Assembly: GCA_937873655.1 (NCBI GenBank)
Contig: CALMYQ010000015.1
Span: forward strand, 1 to 45,594
Length of the DNA: 45,594 bases
Source of the DNA: an uncultured Lewinella sp.
GTDB taxonomy: Bacteria > Bacteroidota > Bacteroidia > Chitinophagales > Saprospiraceae
Direction: 5' to 3'
In this document: piece by piece, positions 32,798 to 40,577 of the stretch
Numbering within the stretch: the first letter of the stretch is position 1
Layout: every line of letters begins with the position of its first letter
Notes under the pieces: generated by a model
The model's input: the letters and a program-made list of their open reading frames with translations, nothing else
Database searches by the model: none
Told to the model about the DNA's origin: nothing
Program-made: the position numbers and the translations under genes

Positions 32798-34582
32798 ATG
32801 TTCCTGCCCAGGTTGACTATCGGGGTTTTACTGCTTTTGCTTCTGCCGCCGGTAGCGGGCAGCCAGAAAGCCTATTCGCTCCAGGTATTGCCGCTGGACC
32901 GGTCGCCGGAATGGCTGGAGAATGAAGCGAAGATTGAGACTGGTTTCAGGGACAGTGTCAGCCTGGTCAGCCAACTCCAATCGGCTGTATTCCAGCTGCA
33001 GGCGCGATCCTGGCTCGAAGCCTCCGTGGATACCCTGTTCTGGACAGATAAAAAGGCGGTGGCTTTCCTGCACGTCGGCCCGGCGTATACCTGGTCGGCC
33101 CTGGATCCATCCGGTGTGCCGCCCGGTTTTCTCAACCGTGTTGGATTCCGGGAAAAAAATTACCGTGCCAACCAGGCTTTTTCCTATAAGAGACTCGTCA
33201 AACTGCGCGAATCACTGCTCCTTTACGCTGAGAACAACGGGTACCCGTTTGCCAGGATCTGGTTGGACAGCCTCCGGTTTCAGGGCGGGGCCCTGGGCGC
33301 CAAATTGCACCTTGACCAGGGGCCGCTGGTTTCGTTTTCCGGGATCGATCTGATTCGGGAACAACCCGTCAGCACTGGGTTTTTAACCCGCTACCTGGGC
33401 ATTGAGGCAGGCAACCTGTACGACCGTTCTGCCGTGATCCGTGCCCGCAAACGGCTTCGGGAATTGCCCTATATCAAGCTGGAGGCCGACCCGAAAGTGG
33501 CGTTCAACCGCGATGAAGCGACCTTGAAGCTGGACCTGAGCCGCCAAAAGGCCAGCAGGTTCGATTTTCTCATCGGCGTTTTGCCCAACAGCGATCAATC
33601 CGGCAAACTGCTGGTCACCGGTTCGTTCAAAGGGGAATGGCGCAACGCTTTCCAAAGGGGAGAACGGATTTATGCCGCTTTCGAACAACTGCGTCCGCAA
33701 ACCCAGTCACTGAGGCTGGAGATGAATTATCCGTACCTGCTCGACCTGCCCTTCGGGCTGGAAGGCAATTTCTCGCTCTACAAACGGGATACTTCCTATA
33801 TCGACCTGGGGTACAAACTGGGGGTTTCCTACCTCTCCGGCGGCGAAGACTTTATTCAGGCCTTTGCCGAAAATTTCAGGACCAACCTGCTGAACGTGGA
33901 CACTGCCGCCATCGTCAGGACGGGCAGCCTCCCGGATACGCTCGATGTCAACCGGTCGTTCTTCGGCCTGGCTGCCGCCGTACAACGGCTGGATTACCGC
34001 AACAACCCGAGGAAAGGTTTCGCTTTTGCCCTCAAGGCGGGCGCCGGTACCAAAAAGATCCTTCGAAACAACCTGATCACCGGCCTGCCCATCGAAGATC
34101 CGTACGCAGGCCTCCCTGAAAAGAGTTTTCAATACCGCATCGAAGCCCAGGCCGAGGCGTTTTTGCCGGTTTTCAGCAGGAGCACCGTCAAAACCGGCGT
34201 GCAAAGCGGCTTTTTACTGGCCAAAGAACCTATACTCGTGAACGAACAATTCAGGATCGGCGGCGCCCGGTTGCTGCGCGGCTTTGACGAGGAATTCATT
34301 TTCGCCTCGCGGTTTGCCGTTTTTACCCTGGAATACCGCCTGTTGCTGGCCCAGAATTCCTACCTGTTCACCTTCTTTGACCAGGCCTGGGTCAACGCCC
34401 AAACCGCCTCGACGCCTCCCGGCACCGATCCGGACGATTACCCGCAAGGATTCGGCGCCGGGTTCAGCTTCGAAACAAAAGCCGGGATTTTCGGCATCAG
34501 CCTCGCCTTCGGCCACCGTACCGGTGAACCGCTCGACCTGGGCTCACCCAAGGTGCATTTCGGATACCTGAGCTTGTTTTGA
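32798..34582 (+). CDS. BamA/TamA-family outer-membrane protein
   Basis: The 594-residue protein has a signal peptide (to about residue 22). The periplasmic part (about 130-270) has POTRA-like segments: KRLVKLRESLLLYAENNGYP with ARIWLDS, and YDRSAVIRARKRLRELPYIKL. The barrel part carries the conserved loop-6 motif in GGARLLRGFDEEFIF (RGF, about residues 484-500) and ends in a C-terminal strand with a terminal phenylalanine (HFGYLSLF). It belongs to the Omp85 group, but it has fewer POTRA domains than BamA, which suggests a TamA-like or specialised role in surface-protein assembly. It is divergent from the permease gene. Confidence 0.88.
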   Translation: MFLPRLTIGVLLLLLLPPVAGSQKAYSLQVLPLDRSPEWLENEAKIETGFRDSVSLVSQLQSAVFQLQARSWLEASVDTLFWTDKKAVAFLHVGPAYTWSALDPSGVPPGFLNRVGFREKNYRANQAFSYKRLVKLRESLLLYAENNGYPFARIWLDSLRFQGGALGAKLHLDQGPLVSFSGIDLIREQPVSTGFLTRYLGIEAGNLYDRSAVIRARKRLRELPYIKLEADPKVAFNRDEATLKLDLSRQKASRFDFLIGVLPNSDQSGKLLVTGSFKGEWRNAFQRGERIYAAFEQLRPQTQSLRLEMNYPYLLDLPFGLEGNFSLYKRDTSYIDLGYKLGVSYLSGGEDFIQAFAENFRTNLLNVDTAAIVRTGSLPDTLDVNRSFFGLAAAVQRLDYRNNPRKGFAFALKAGAGTKKILRNNLITGLPIEDPYAGLPEKSFQYRIEAQAEAFLPVFSRSTVKTGVQSGFLLAKEPILVNEQFRIGGARLLRGFDEEFIFASRFAVFTLEYRLLLAQNSYLFTFFDQAWVNAQTASTPPGTDPDDYPQGFGAGFSFETKAGIFGISLAFGHRTGEPLDLGSPKVHFGYLSLF

Positions 34583-34633
34583 AATGTGGAATCGAGGAAT
34601 CGAGGAACCGAACCTCAAAACAACTGTTCGCCA

Positions 34634-34678
34634 GGGGCTAAGCCCCGCAGCGGCTACCCCGCAAGTCTCCGACTTGCG
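34634..34678. repeat. Pair of small hairpins after the BamA-like gene
   Basis: GGGGC-TAA-GCCCC (34634-34646) and CGCAAGTC-TCC-GACTTGCG (34660-34678) are perfect stems with three-base loops. They are of the same type as the GTA and GTCA hairpins elsewhere. Neither has a T-tract. Confidence 0.7.
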
Positions 34679-34746
34679 AAACAACCCACCGTCTTCAACC
34701 ACCGCCGACGCTGTCATCCGCAGGCCGAAACTTCAGCGAAGGCGGA

Positions 34747-34811
34747 GAATAAACAAATAAACGAATAAACGAATAAACGAATAAACGAATAAACGAATAA
34801 ACGAATAAACA
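34747..34811. repeat. AAACGAAT octamer array
   Basis: Eight nearly perfect units of AAACGAAT (first AAACAAAT) end six bases before the stop codon of the following minus-strand lipoprotein gene. Only one locus of this unit is seen in the window, and its uniformity suggests a recent expansion. Confidence 0.95.
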
Positions 34812-34817
34812 ACCATC

Positions 34818-36506
34818 CTACCCCCCGCCCCGGTTCCGCCCGCCTGCAGCCCCCGGCCCTTTAGCGCCTTCGGTTTCTTTCTTCTTCGGCTCCTCGAACA
34901 TCGGGACCGTTTTGAGGTCCACGGTGGCCTCCAGGTCCCAGTTGGCCCGGAGTTGTTCGAGAACTTGCCGCACAATGGGCTCGGGCTGCCGTTTCAGGTC
35001 GTAATTGCCGGTATCCCAACGGCCGTTGCCGTTCAGGTCGGTGGTGATCCGGACGGTGTAGTCGGCGGGTTTCATGCGCAGGAAGGACCGCGTGTCAGCA
35101 GATTGTCCCCTCACCTGATAGGTATGGACCGGCGTCCCGTCCTTGATCGTGATCTCAATGAAATAGGCCGTTGTACTGTCGAGGTTGGTCACCGTCAGGA
35201 TCAGGTTGCCGTAGTTTTTCAGCAGATCGCCCTTGATGGTCCGGGTGATGGTATCCCGGTTGGCGTTCCCGTACCAGTCGGTCAGCCCGCCGGGCAGGAT
35301 CTCCAGCCGGTACGAGCTGCCCTCTTTCCAGCGTTGGGACAGGACCAGGTCGCGTTGCGGGACTGTATCGATGGCCAATTCCGGGCTGATGGGAGCCGGA
35401 AGGGTATCCTGATAAAGCCGGATGAAAGCCGTGTCGAAAGCAGCCAGCGGCCTGTTGAAGTGAATTTTGGCCGTTTCTCCCGGCAAGGCGGTCACCGGTA
35501 CTTTAGACCGCGCTCCGCCGTCGGGAACGAGGTTGGAGAATTTGCCGCTGCTTTTCGGCCGGATCACCAGGGTATCCAGCGAAAGGGTGTCCTGCCGGAG
35601 GTACAGCGTCCATTCGCGCGAGGTATTGTACCAGATCCGCAGAGAGTCCTTGATCACCTCCGGGATCAGCCCCCCGTCCAGGCCTTCCGCAACGGCCTCT
35701 ATTTTTTCCGGAGACCGGTTGAATTCCAGCTTGACGATCCCGAACCGGCTGGTATCCACATCCTGCACCCGGATTACGGGCTCTTCGCTGAACAGGCGGA
35801 TGACCAGGTGTTTTACCGTGGTGTCCTGCATCCGGATCAGGGTGTCGGGAAATCCGACCGGTTCTATTTTCTGGCTGTATTTATAGTCGAGGTCGGCGTC
35901 CTTCAGGGCAAACCCCTTGAAGTCGGCGTATTTGATGTTATCGATCCTGAATTTCCCTTCCTTGTTCGTCCGGCCGAAATAGAACGGACGCTCCTTGTAG
36001 ACAACGGAGTCCGTTGGGTTGTCATACAGCATGAACAAGGCATTCTCCACCACCTGCCCGGTATAGGCGTCGTAGATCCGGCCGTCCAGGCTCAGGGAGT
36101 CGAGGTAATCGCCGGTTGAAAAGACAAAACGCAGGTTCTCAGCCGGGTTTCTTTCGGTCAGGTCCTTTATCGCATCGCCGAAATTGATGGTATAGGTCGC
36201 GTTGGGGCGCAGCACCTCGTCGGGGTCAAAGATGAACCTGACCGTTCTGCCTTTGAGTTTTACATCGTAAACTGAGTCGAGCGGAGGAGAAATGACTACC
36301 TGGGTGAATACGTCGTTGAGCTGCACCCACTCGTCAAAAGTCAGCTCGATGGTCTGTTTCTGAAACCGCGTCTGGAAATTGGGCGTGGATTTTTCCTGTA
36401 CGATCCTGGGCGGCGTTTCGTCCTTGGGGCCACCGTTGGGCGGGGTAGGGGTGGCGCAGCTCCAGAGCGCAGCAAGCAGCATTAAAAAACACCAAAATCT
36501 CAGCAT
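34818..36506 (-). CDS. Lipoprotein with N-terminal Ig-like (Big_5) domain
   Basis: The 562-residue protein has a lipobox (ALWSC, Cys17) followed by ATPTPPNGGPKDETPPRIV, the usual opening of Bacteroidota Ig-like-domain lipoproteins. Residues about 30-130 are a Big_5/SbsA-like domain (IELTFDEWVQLNDVFTQVVISPP). A carboxypeptidase-like domain follows (SLDGRIYDAYTGQVVENALFMLYD, about 137-200), and then several strand-rich segments. A long Pro/Gly/Lys-rich tail ends GAAGGRNRGGG. It is a structural or surface protein of unknown role. The upstream gene on the same strand is a small lipoprotein 113 bp away, so the two may be one transcription unit. Confidence 0.82.
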   Translation of the reverse strand: MLRFWCFLMLLAALWSCATPTPPNGGPKDETPPRIVQEKSTPNFQTRFQKQTIELTFDEWVQLNDVFTQVVISPPLDSVYDVKLKGRTVRFIFDPDEVLRPNATYTINFGDAIKDLTERNPAENLRFVFSTGDYLDSLSLDGRIYDAYTGQVVENALFMLYDNPTDSVVYKERPFYFGRTNKEGKFRIDNIKYADFKGFALKDADLDYKYSQKIEPVGFPDTLIRMQDTTVKHLVIRLFSEEPVIRVQDVDTSRFGIVKLEFNRSPEKIEAVAEGLDGGLIPEVIKDSLRIWYNTSREWTLYLRQDTLSLDTLVIRPKSSGKFSNLVPDGGARSKVPVTALPGETAKIHFNRPLAAFDTAFIRLYQDTLPAPISPELAIDTVPQRDLVLSQRWKEGSSYRLEILPGGLTDWYGNANRDTITRTIKGDLLKNYGNLILTVTNLDSTTAYFIEITIKDGTPVHTYQVRGQSADTRSFLRMKPADYTVRITTDLNGNGRWDTGNYDLKRQPEPIVRQVLEQLRANWDLEATVDLKTVPMFEEPKKKETEGAKGPGAAGGRNRGGG

Positions 36507-36619
36507 TCAGGCTATTTTTTCCATTGTCAGGCAGCAAAGGTAGGATGTTCGGCGGTGAATGGAAACCGTTGGCGCTCCTTTTGTCGAAGGATTAACGCTC
36601 TTTGCTTTTTATTGGGATT

Positions 36620-37057
36620 TTACTCCGGGAAGTAGAATTTACCGTTGGAAAAAGTAGCGATCACCTGGTAATCGGGCGAAGGCGTTTCCGACATTTCGTC
36701 GATGGCGCCGTGGTAGAACAGGATCTCGTTCTCCTCTCCGCGGCGGGCATAGAAATAGTCGCCCGACCCGGCCCACCAGCCGCCGACGGCTGTAAGGGCA
36801 TCCTGCGGAATGGCCAGATCCTGGAAATTGGCGGTCGTCAGGCTGTCGCAAACGGAAACGTTGGCGATCTTGGTCTTGTTCGCATTCACGATGGCAAACA
36901 CCCCGGCAGCCGGCGTTTCCTCCGTCGAACCGGACCGCGATTCGCACACCAGGCTCACCTTGTACACTTCCGAATCGTTCTCACCGCCCGGTTTGTCGCT
37001 TAGGCAGCCGGCAAAGAGACCGGCGATGAATAAAAAAACAGGAATTCTGGATCTCAT
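36620..37057 (-). CDS. Small lipoprotein, unrecognised
   Basis: The ATG at 37057 gives 145 residues with a lipobox (LFAGC, Cys18); an in-frame start at 37126 would add 23 residues ahead of the signal and is rejected. The mature part begins LSDKPGGENDSEVYKVSLVC and has four cysteines including the lipidated one; the two in VSLVCES and VSVCDS may pair. A Gly/Trp-rich stretch (GGWWAGSGDYFYARRGEEN) lies in the middle. No family was recognised. It is the first gene of a minus-strand pair with the Ig-like lipoprotein. Confidence 0.7.
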   Translation of the reverse strand: MRSRIPVFLFIAGLFAGCLSDKPGGENDSEVYKVSLVCESRSGSTEETPAAGVFAIVNANKTKIANVSVCDSLTTANFQDLAIPQDALTAVGGWWAGSGDYFYARRGEENEILFYHGAIDEMSETPSPDYQVIATFSNGKFYFPE

Positions 37058-37131
37058 CTGGGAACTTTTGCCTAAAGATACGGTTTCTTTATAGAAGCAA
37101 CGGATGGCATCAGATTTTTGAAGCAAAACAC

Positions 37132-37162
37132 TTGCGCAGAATCTGAACGATTGTTATCTTTG
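37132..37162 (+). promoter_or_regulatory. Promoter of tRNA-His
   Basis: TTG at 37132-37134, a 20-bp spacer and TATCTTTG at 37155-37162 fit the Bacteroidota sigma consensus (-33 TTG, -7 TAnnTTTG) exactly. The tRNA begins 28 bases after the -7 box. It serves as a good internal reference for the other boxes in the window. Confidence 0.85.
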
Positions 37163-37189
37163 CACGGCTTTTTTGAAAAGCGTATAAAC

Positions 37190-37264
37190 GGTGAGTGTAG
37201 CTCAGTCGGTTAGAGCGCCAGATTGTGGTTCTGGAAGTCGCCGGTTCGAATCCGGTCATTCACC
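37190..37264 (+). tRNA. trnH: tRNA-His (anticodon GTG)
   Basis: The cloverleaf is complete. The acceptor stem is GTGAGTG with CATTCAC, with the extra G(-1) at 37190 opposite C73, a tRNA-His identity element. The D arm, the anticodon loop TTGTGGT (GTG) and the T arm with GTTCGAATC are all present. CCA is not encoded; the sequence continues CTCC. Confidence 0.97.
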
Positions 37265-37269
37265 CTCCG

Positions 37270-37313
37270 AAGCGGTTTGCATCCTGAAACAGGGATTCGA
37301 ACCGCTTTTTTTT
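37270..37313 (+). terminator. Rho-independent terminator after tRNA-His
   Basis: AAGCGGTT (37270-37277) and AACCGCTT (37300-37307) form an 8-bp stem, with an inner ATCC/GGAT stem, followed by a run of eight T at 37306-37313. Confidence 0.88.
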
Positions 37314-37396
37314 CCGTTTGAACAGGCGCTGAGCAGGATCTGGTATTTTGAATGACCATTTTCATTTCCGAAATTTGTGAAAAAGCAAAAACGGCC

Positions 37397-38317
37397 ATGA
37401 AAACGATGTTTGAAGTTCCGACAAAAGAAGTCCCCGAAATTCAAAAACAGATCCCGGAATCCATCCTGTACACCCGCTCGCGCAAGGCTCGCCGCGCGTA
37501 TATCCGGACCCTGGACCCGGAGAAAGACTGCCAGGAGATCGGTTTTTTGCTGGCTTGCTGCGAATTCCCCTGGGATACGACCCGCTCACTGGAGTTTGCG
37601 CTTTTCCGGGTCTTCGGCGTGGCCAAAGGAACGCCCCTGCTCGTCCGGACCGGCGAATTCATCCGCCGCACGCAAAAGCGCTACGACGATACCGTACTCA
37701 TCCTTTCGGAGGTGCTGGAAAACGGCTATGACAGCGAGCGGGGCAGGGCAGCCCTGCGCCGGATGAACACCCAGCACGGCCGCTACGCCATTCCCCATGA
37801 CGAATACCTGTATACCCTCTCGACCTTCATTTTTGAACCCATCCGTTGGAATGCGAAGTTCGGCTGGCGCAAATTGACCGACCATGAAAAGCAATCCTCC
37901 TATTTCCTGTGGCGGGAGATCGGCCGGCGAATGGCTATTCGGGATATACCAGCCAGCTACGAAGATTTCGAACGGTTCAATCTGGCATTTGAACAGACCC
38001 ATTTCCAATTTGCAAAAGATAACCATGACCTGGCCGTCGCTACCCGCAACCTCATGCTCGGCTGGGTGCTGCCGAAATGGCTATGGCCGGTCGGCGCGCC
38101 GTTTTTGCACGCCCTCATCGATCGGCCCTTGTTGCAGGCGGTGGGGCTGAAACCGGCGCCGGCCTGGCTTCAGGGATGGGTGCGGGGTTCGCTGAGGGCG
38201 CGGGGAATCTTTCAGCGGGTTCTCCCGGCCCGGCAGGCGCCGAGGCTATTGACCCGCATGCGCAACCGGACCTATGCCAAAGGGTATCAAGTGGACAACC
38301 TTGGCGCGGATAAATAA
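37397..38317 (+). CDS. MpaB/DUF2236-type oxygenase-like protein
   Basis: The ATG at 37397 (MKTMFEVPTKEVPEIQK) gives 306 residues. An ATG at 37352 adds 15 residues but would lie right beside a promoter-like TATTTTG (37344-37350) preceded by TTTG at 37317-37320. The protein is helical with a conserved RSRKARRAYIRTLDP near residue 30, RMNTQHGRYAIPHDEYLYTLSTFIFEP near 120-145 and a cluster of His/Tyr residues. This is the pattern of the DUF2236/MpaB family, some of whose members (latex-clearing protein) are heme b oxygenases. Heme binding here is inferred from the family and the substrate is unknown. It lies alone between the tRNA and a convergent gene. Confidence 0.72.
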   Translation: MKTMFEVPTKEVPEIQKQIPESILYTRSRKARRAYIRTLDPEKDCQEIGFLLACCEFPWDTTRSLEFALFRVFGVAKGTPLLVRTGEFIRRTQKRYDDTVLILSEVLENGYDSERGRAALRRMNTQHGRYAIPHDEYLYTLSTFIFEPIRWNAKFGWRKLTDHEKQSSYFLWREIGRRMAIRDIPASYEDFERFNLAFEQTHFQFAKDNHDLAVATRNLMLGWVLPKWLWPVGAPFLHALIDRPLLQAVGLKPAPAWLQGWVRGSLRARGIFQRVLPARQAPRLLTRMRNRTYAKGYQVDNLGADK

Positions 38318-38345
38318 AAAAAGCAGGAGATCTTAGATCCCCTGC
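38316..38345 (-). terminator. Terminator of the secreted-protein gene (minus strand)
   Basis: On the minus strand GCAGGGGATC and GATCTCCTGC form a ten-pair stem (one G-U) with a TAA loop, followed by seven T. On the plus strand the same stem has an A-C mismatch and no T-tract, so it serves the minus-strand gene. Confidence 0.75.
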
Positions 38346-38387
38346 CTCAGAATGAGAAACCCTTTACAAACCTTATTCTTTACGGTA

Positions 38388-39491
38388 TTACAACCCGGGA
38401 TCGCCGGGCCAACCGTTGTGATGTTGATTGATTTGGTCAATGCTGCCCTGGGGCAGGTCCGAAAAACGGATCGGCCCGGTAGCGTGAATGATCTCTTCGC
38501 CGTTGCGGAACCACTGAAGCGGCTGATCTTTTTCCCAGATCACATCGGCGCAAAGGTCGGAGATGATCCATTTCCGGACCAGGATGCGTTCGTTTTCATT
38601 GGAATCGATCCAGAAATCCGTCCATTCAACCGAGAAAATGCCGTCATGGCCGTTCAGGGCTGACTGATCCGATTGGGTTTCCAGGTCGCCGTCCCGGTCG
38701 ATGAAAGGCATGCCTTCACCGGTTTCCGGGTTGGGTTGGGAAAGCGATGCTGCGGGCAATACGACTTCCGCCAGTGTCGGCTTGGTCAGGGCGTACAATT
38801 GCCGGAAATTGCCGGTAGCGAGGTCGGTGCTGGCCGTCCAGTCGCGCTGGACCACGCCGACCGCATCCGTGATAAACTGGAAACCTTCGATATGTTGAGC
38901 AAGTTCGTCTCCGGCATTCGGGAATTCCAGGGTGAAGGTATCCCCCTGGCGAACGAACGGAGAGAAAATGTCAGGTTCGTAAAAAAGAGCCGGCTGGCCA
39001 TCTACAAGGATGGCTACCGGCTGCTCCAAATGATTGGAGCCCCCAAGTGTTCGCATCCGGAAAGAAAAATAACCGTCAGCAGGCGCCACAATTGTGAATT
39101 GCGTGCCATTGAGGTTACCGACTTCCCGGTGAGCAGTGCCGGCCCCTTCAACCGGTACTGATTTGGGGACTCCGGTGACATCTACCCCACCGTCACCTAT
39201 AGTCTTGACCTGCGCCCATCGGGCGGGCGCAAAATATCCTTCCAATCCCGCGGATCTGCATCCGATCGGGAAATAGGTATCGCTATATTGTAAATCGACG
39301 GGCTGATTGCAAGTGGATTGGACCTGAGGCGGCACGACGGCCGGATGGTCGGTCCAGGTGATCATACTGAAGCGTTCGCCGGACAGGGTGATATCGCAGC
39401 GCTTACCACCGGTTGCCAGAGCAGCGGCCGGTACTGCGAAGACGCCCCAAAAGGCGACCAGAAGAGTTTTATTCTCGATCCAGTTCAGCAT
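38388..39491 (-). CDS. Secreted protein of unknown function
   Basis: The 367-residue protein starts MLNWIENKTLLVAFWGVFAVP and has a signal peptide ending near ALA-TGG (about residue 27). Four cysteines are present (CDI, CNQ, CRS, near 32-80, and DLC near 325). There are segments reminiscent of a beta-sandwich with repeated GDG/DGD turns (DRDGDLETQSD) and ITDAVGVVQRDWTAST. No recognised domain or sorting tail was found. A terminator follows. It may be a surface or cargo protein specific to this lineage. Confidence 0.72.
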   Translation of the reverse strand: MLNWIENKTLLVAFWGVFAVPAAALATGGKRCDITLSGERFSMITWTDHPAVVPPQVQSTCNQPVDLQYSDTYFPIGCRSAGLEGYFAPARWAQVKTIGDGGVDVTGVPKSVPVEGAGTAHREVGNLNGTQFTIVAPADGYFSFRMRTLGGSNHLEQPVAILVDGQPALFYEPDIFSPFVRQGDTFTLEFPNAGDELAQHIEGFQFITDAVGVVQRDWTASTDLATGNFRQLYALTKPTLAEVVLPAASLSQPNPETGEGMPFIDRDGDLETQSDQSALNGHDGIFSVEWTDFWIDSNENERILVRKWIISDLCADVIWEKDQPLQWFRNGEEIIHATGPIRFSDLPQGSIDQINQHHNGWPGDPGL

Positions 39492-39984
39492 GGTTGAAAT
39501 TTTGACTTGCCGGATTTCCGAAACTTAGGACGCAACTTTTATTGTGAGGTAACAAAATGCGCCCGGCCGGAAAAAGCCCGTCGATGAAAAACCAAACTTA
39601 ACTGCGAGATAAATTGTCGTATAAAGGATTTATACGATAGGCATTAAGAAAAGCTACGCCTCTTTGAGTTGTTGTTTTTGCCGTCATGGGATTATGCGGT
39701 TTAAGGGATAACGGATTATAATTTGTACCTTAGGAGTATAAAATACTCAAGACAAATATAAGGGAATTGAATAATAATTGAAAAGAAGCAATAGGTTAAT
39801 TTTTATATTTTTATTTATGTAATGTCTATTGATTTACCAGGCAGTTGATTACATATGATTGCTTTACGGCGGGGGATTTTTTGAATTCCAGAATAGTGAT
39901 TTTATCCCCGAAATCGCGGGTCGGAATAAATTCATCCTCATTTTTTGAACCAAACGCCGGCATTCAAGTTTAAGACTGAAAAAA
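39492..39984. other. A+T-rich intergenic region with two inverted repeats
   Basis: TCGTATAAA and TTTATACGA (39617-39637) form a 9-bp perfect stem with a GGA loop. GAGTAT and ATACTC (39734-39748) form another, with an AAA loop. No open frame of interest was found in either strand. The stretch is suitable for a small RNA or regulatory region, but no promoter was firmly identified. Confidence 0.55.
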
Positions 39985-40446
39985 ATGCAGGTCAGACAAA
40001 AAACGTACCGGCAGTTCCTGGCTGTTTCATTGGTTGATGCCTGGGATTTTTTTTCCAGGCCGGAAAACCTTAACGCCATTACCCCGGACGATATGTCCTT
40101 CGAAATCCTCACCGACCTTCAGGGGAAATCCATGTATCCCGGGATGATCATCCAATACAAGATCACGCCGTTCGCCGGAATCAAGATGAACTGGGTGACC
40201 GAAATTACCCAGGTGCAGCACCTGACCTGTTTCATCGATGAGCAGCGCTTCGGTCCTTACGCATTCTGGCATCACCAGCACTGGTTCAGGGAAGTAGACG
40301 GCGGCGTCGAAATGGAGGACATCCTGCATTACAAAATCCCCTACGGCATCATCGGGACAATAGCGGACAGGCTGTTTGTTGAAAAGAAGATAGAGGAGAT
40401 TTTCGCCTTCAGGCGGAAAACGCTGGACAGGATGTATGGGGATTAG
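39985..40446 (+). CDS. SRPBCC-superfamily protein
   Basis: The 153-residue protein matches the START-like SRPBCC fold: AWDFFSRPENLNAITPDDMSFEIL at the N-terminus, strands such as MIIQYKITPFAGIKMNWVTEIT, FGPYAFWHHQHWFREV, and a long C-terminal helix with EKKIEEIFAFRRKTLDRM. It is predicted to bind a hydrophobic ligand; some related proteins are annotated as cell division inhibitors or polyketide cyclases. There is no signal peptide, so it is cytoplasmic. It ends at 40446 and its last codons overlap the antisense end of the 44-codon ORF on the opposite strand. Confidence 0.85.
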   Translation: MQVRQKTYRQFLAVSLVDAWDFFSRPENLNAITPDDMSFEILTDLQGKSMYPGMIIQYKITPFAGIKMNWVTEITQVQHLTCFIDEQRFGPYAFWHHQHWFREVDGGVEMEDILHYKIPYGIIGTIADRLFVEKKIEEIFAFRRKTLDRMYGD

Positions 40447-40577
40447 TCTTCGTTGCTTCTGTTCAATTGTTCCAATGTACCCATGGCAATACTTTTTATT
40501 TCTTCAGGAACCGATTGCAATATTCTTTTAGCTTTTGCAGGATCGCCCTTAATAGAATCAAAAATATGAACATTCAT
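40443..40577 (-). CDS. Coupled small ORF (44 aa), unrecognised
   Basis: The ATG (40577-40575) overlaps the TGA stop of the T9SS protein gene in a 4-base ATGA, and the frame runs 44 codons to TAA at 40443. The peptide is MNVHIFDSIKGDPAKAKR, then ILQSVPEEIKSIAMGTLEQ and LNRSNED, a predicted amphipathic helix with balanced charge. It is A+T-richer than its neighbour. The tight overlap and protein-like composition support translation. No relative was recognised. Confidence 0.5.
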   Translation of the reverse strand: MNVHIFDSIKGDPAKAKRILQSVPEEIKSIAMGTLEQLNRSNED

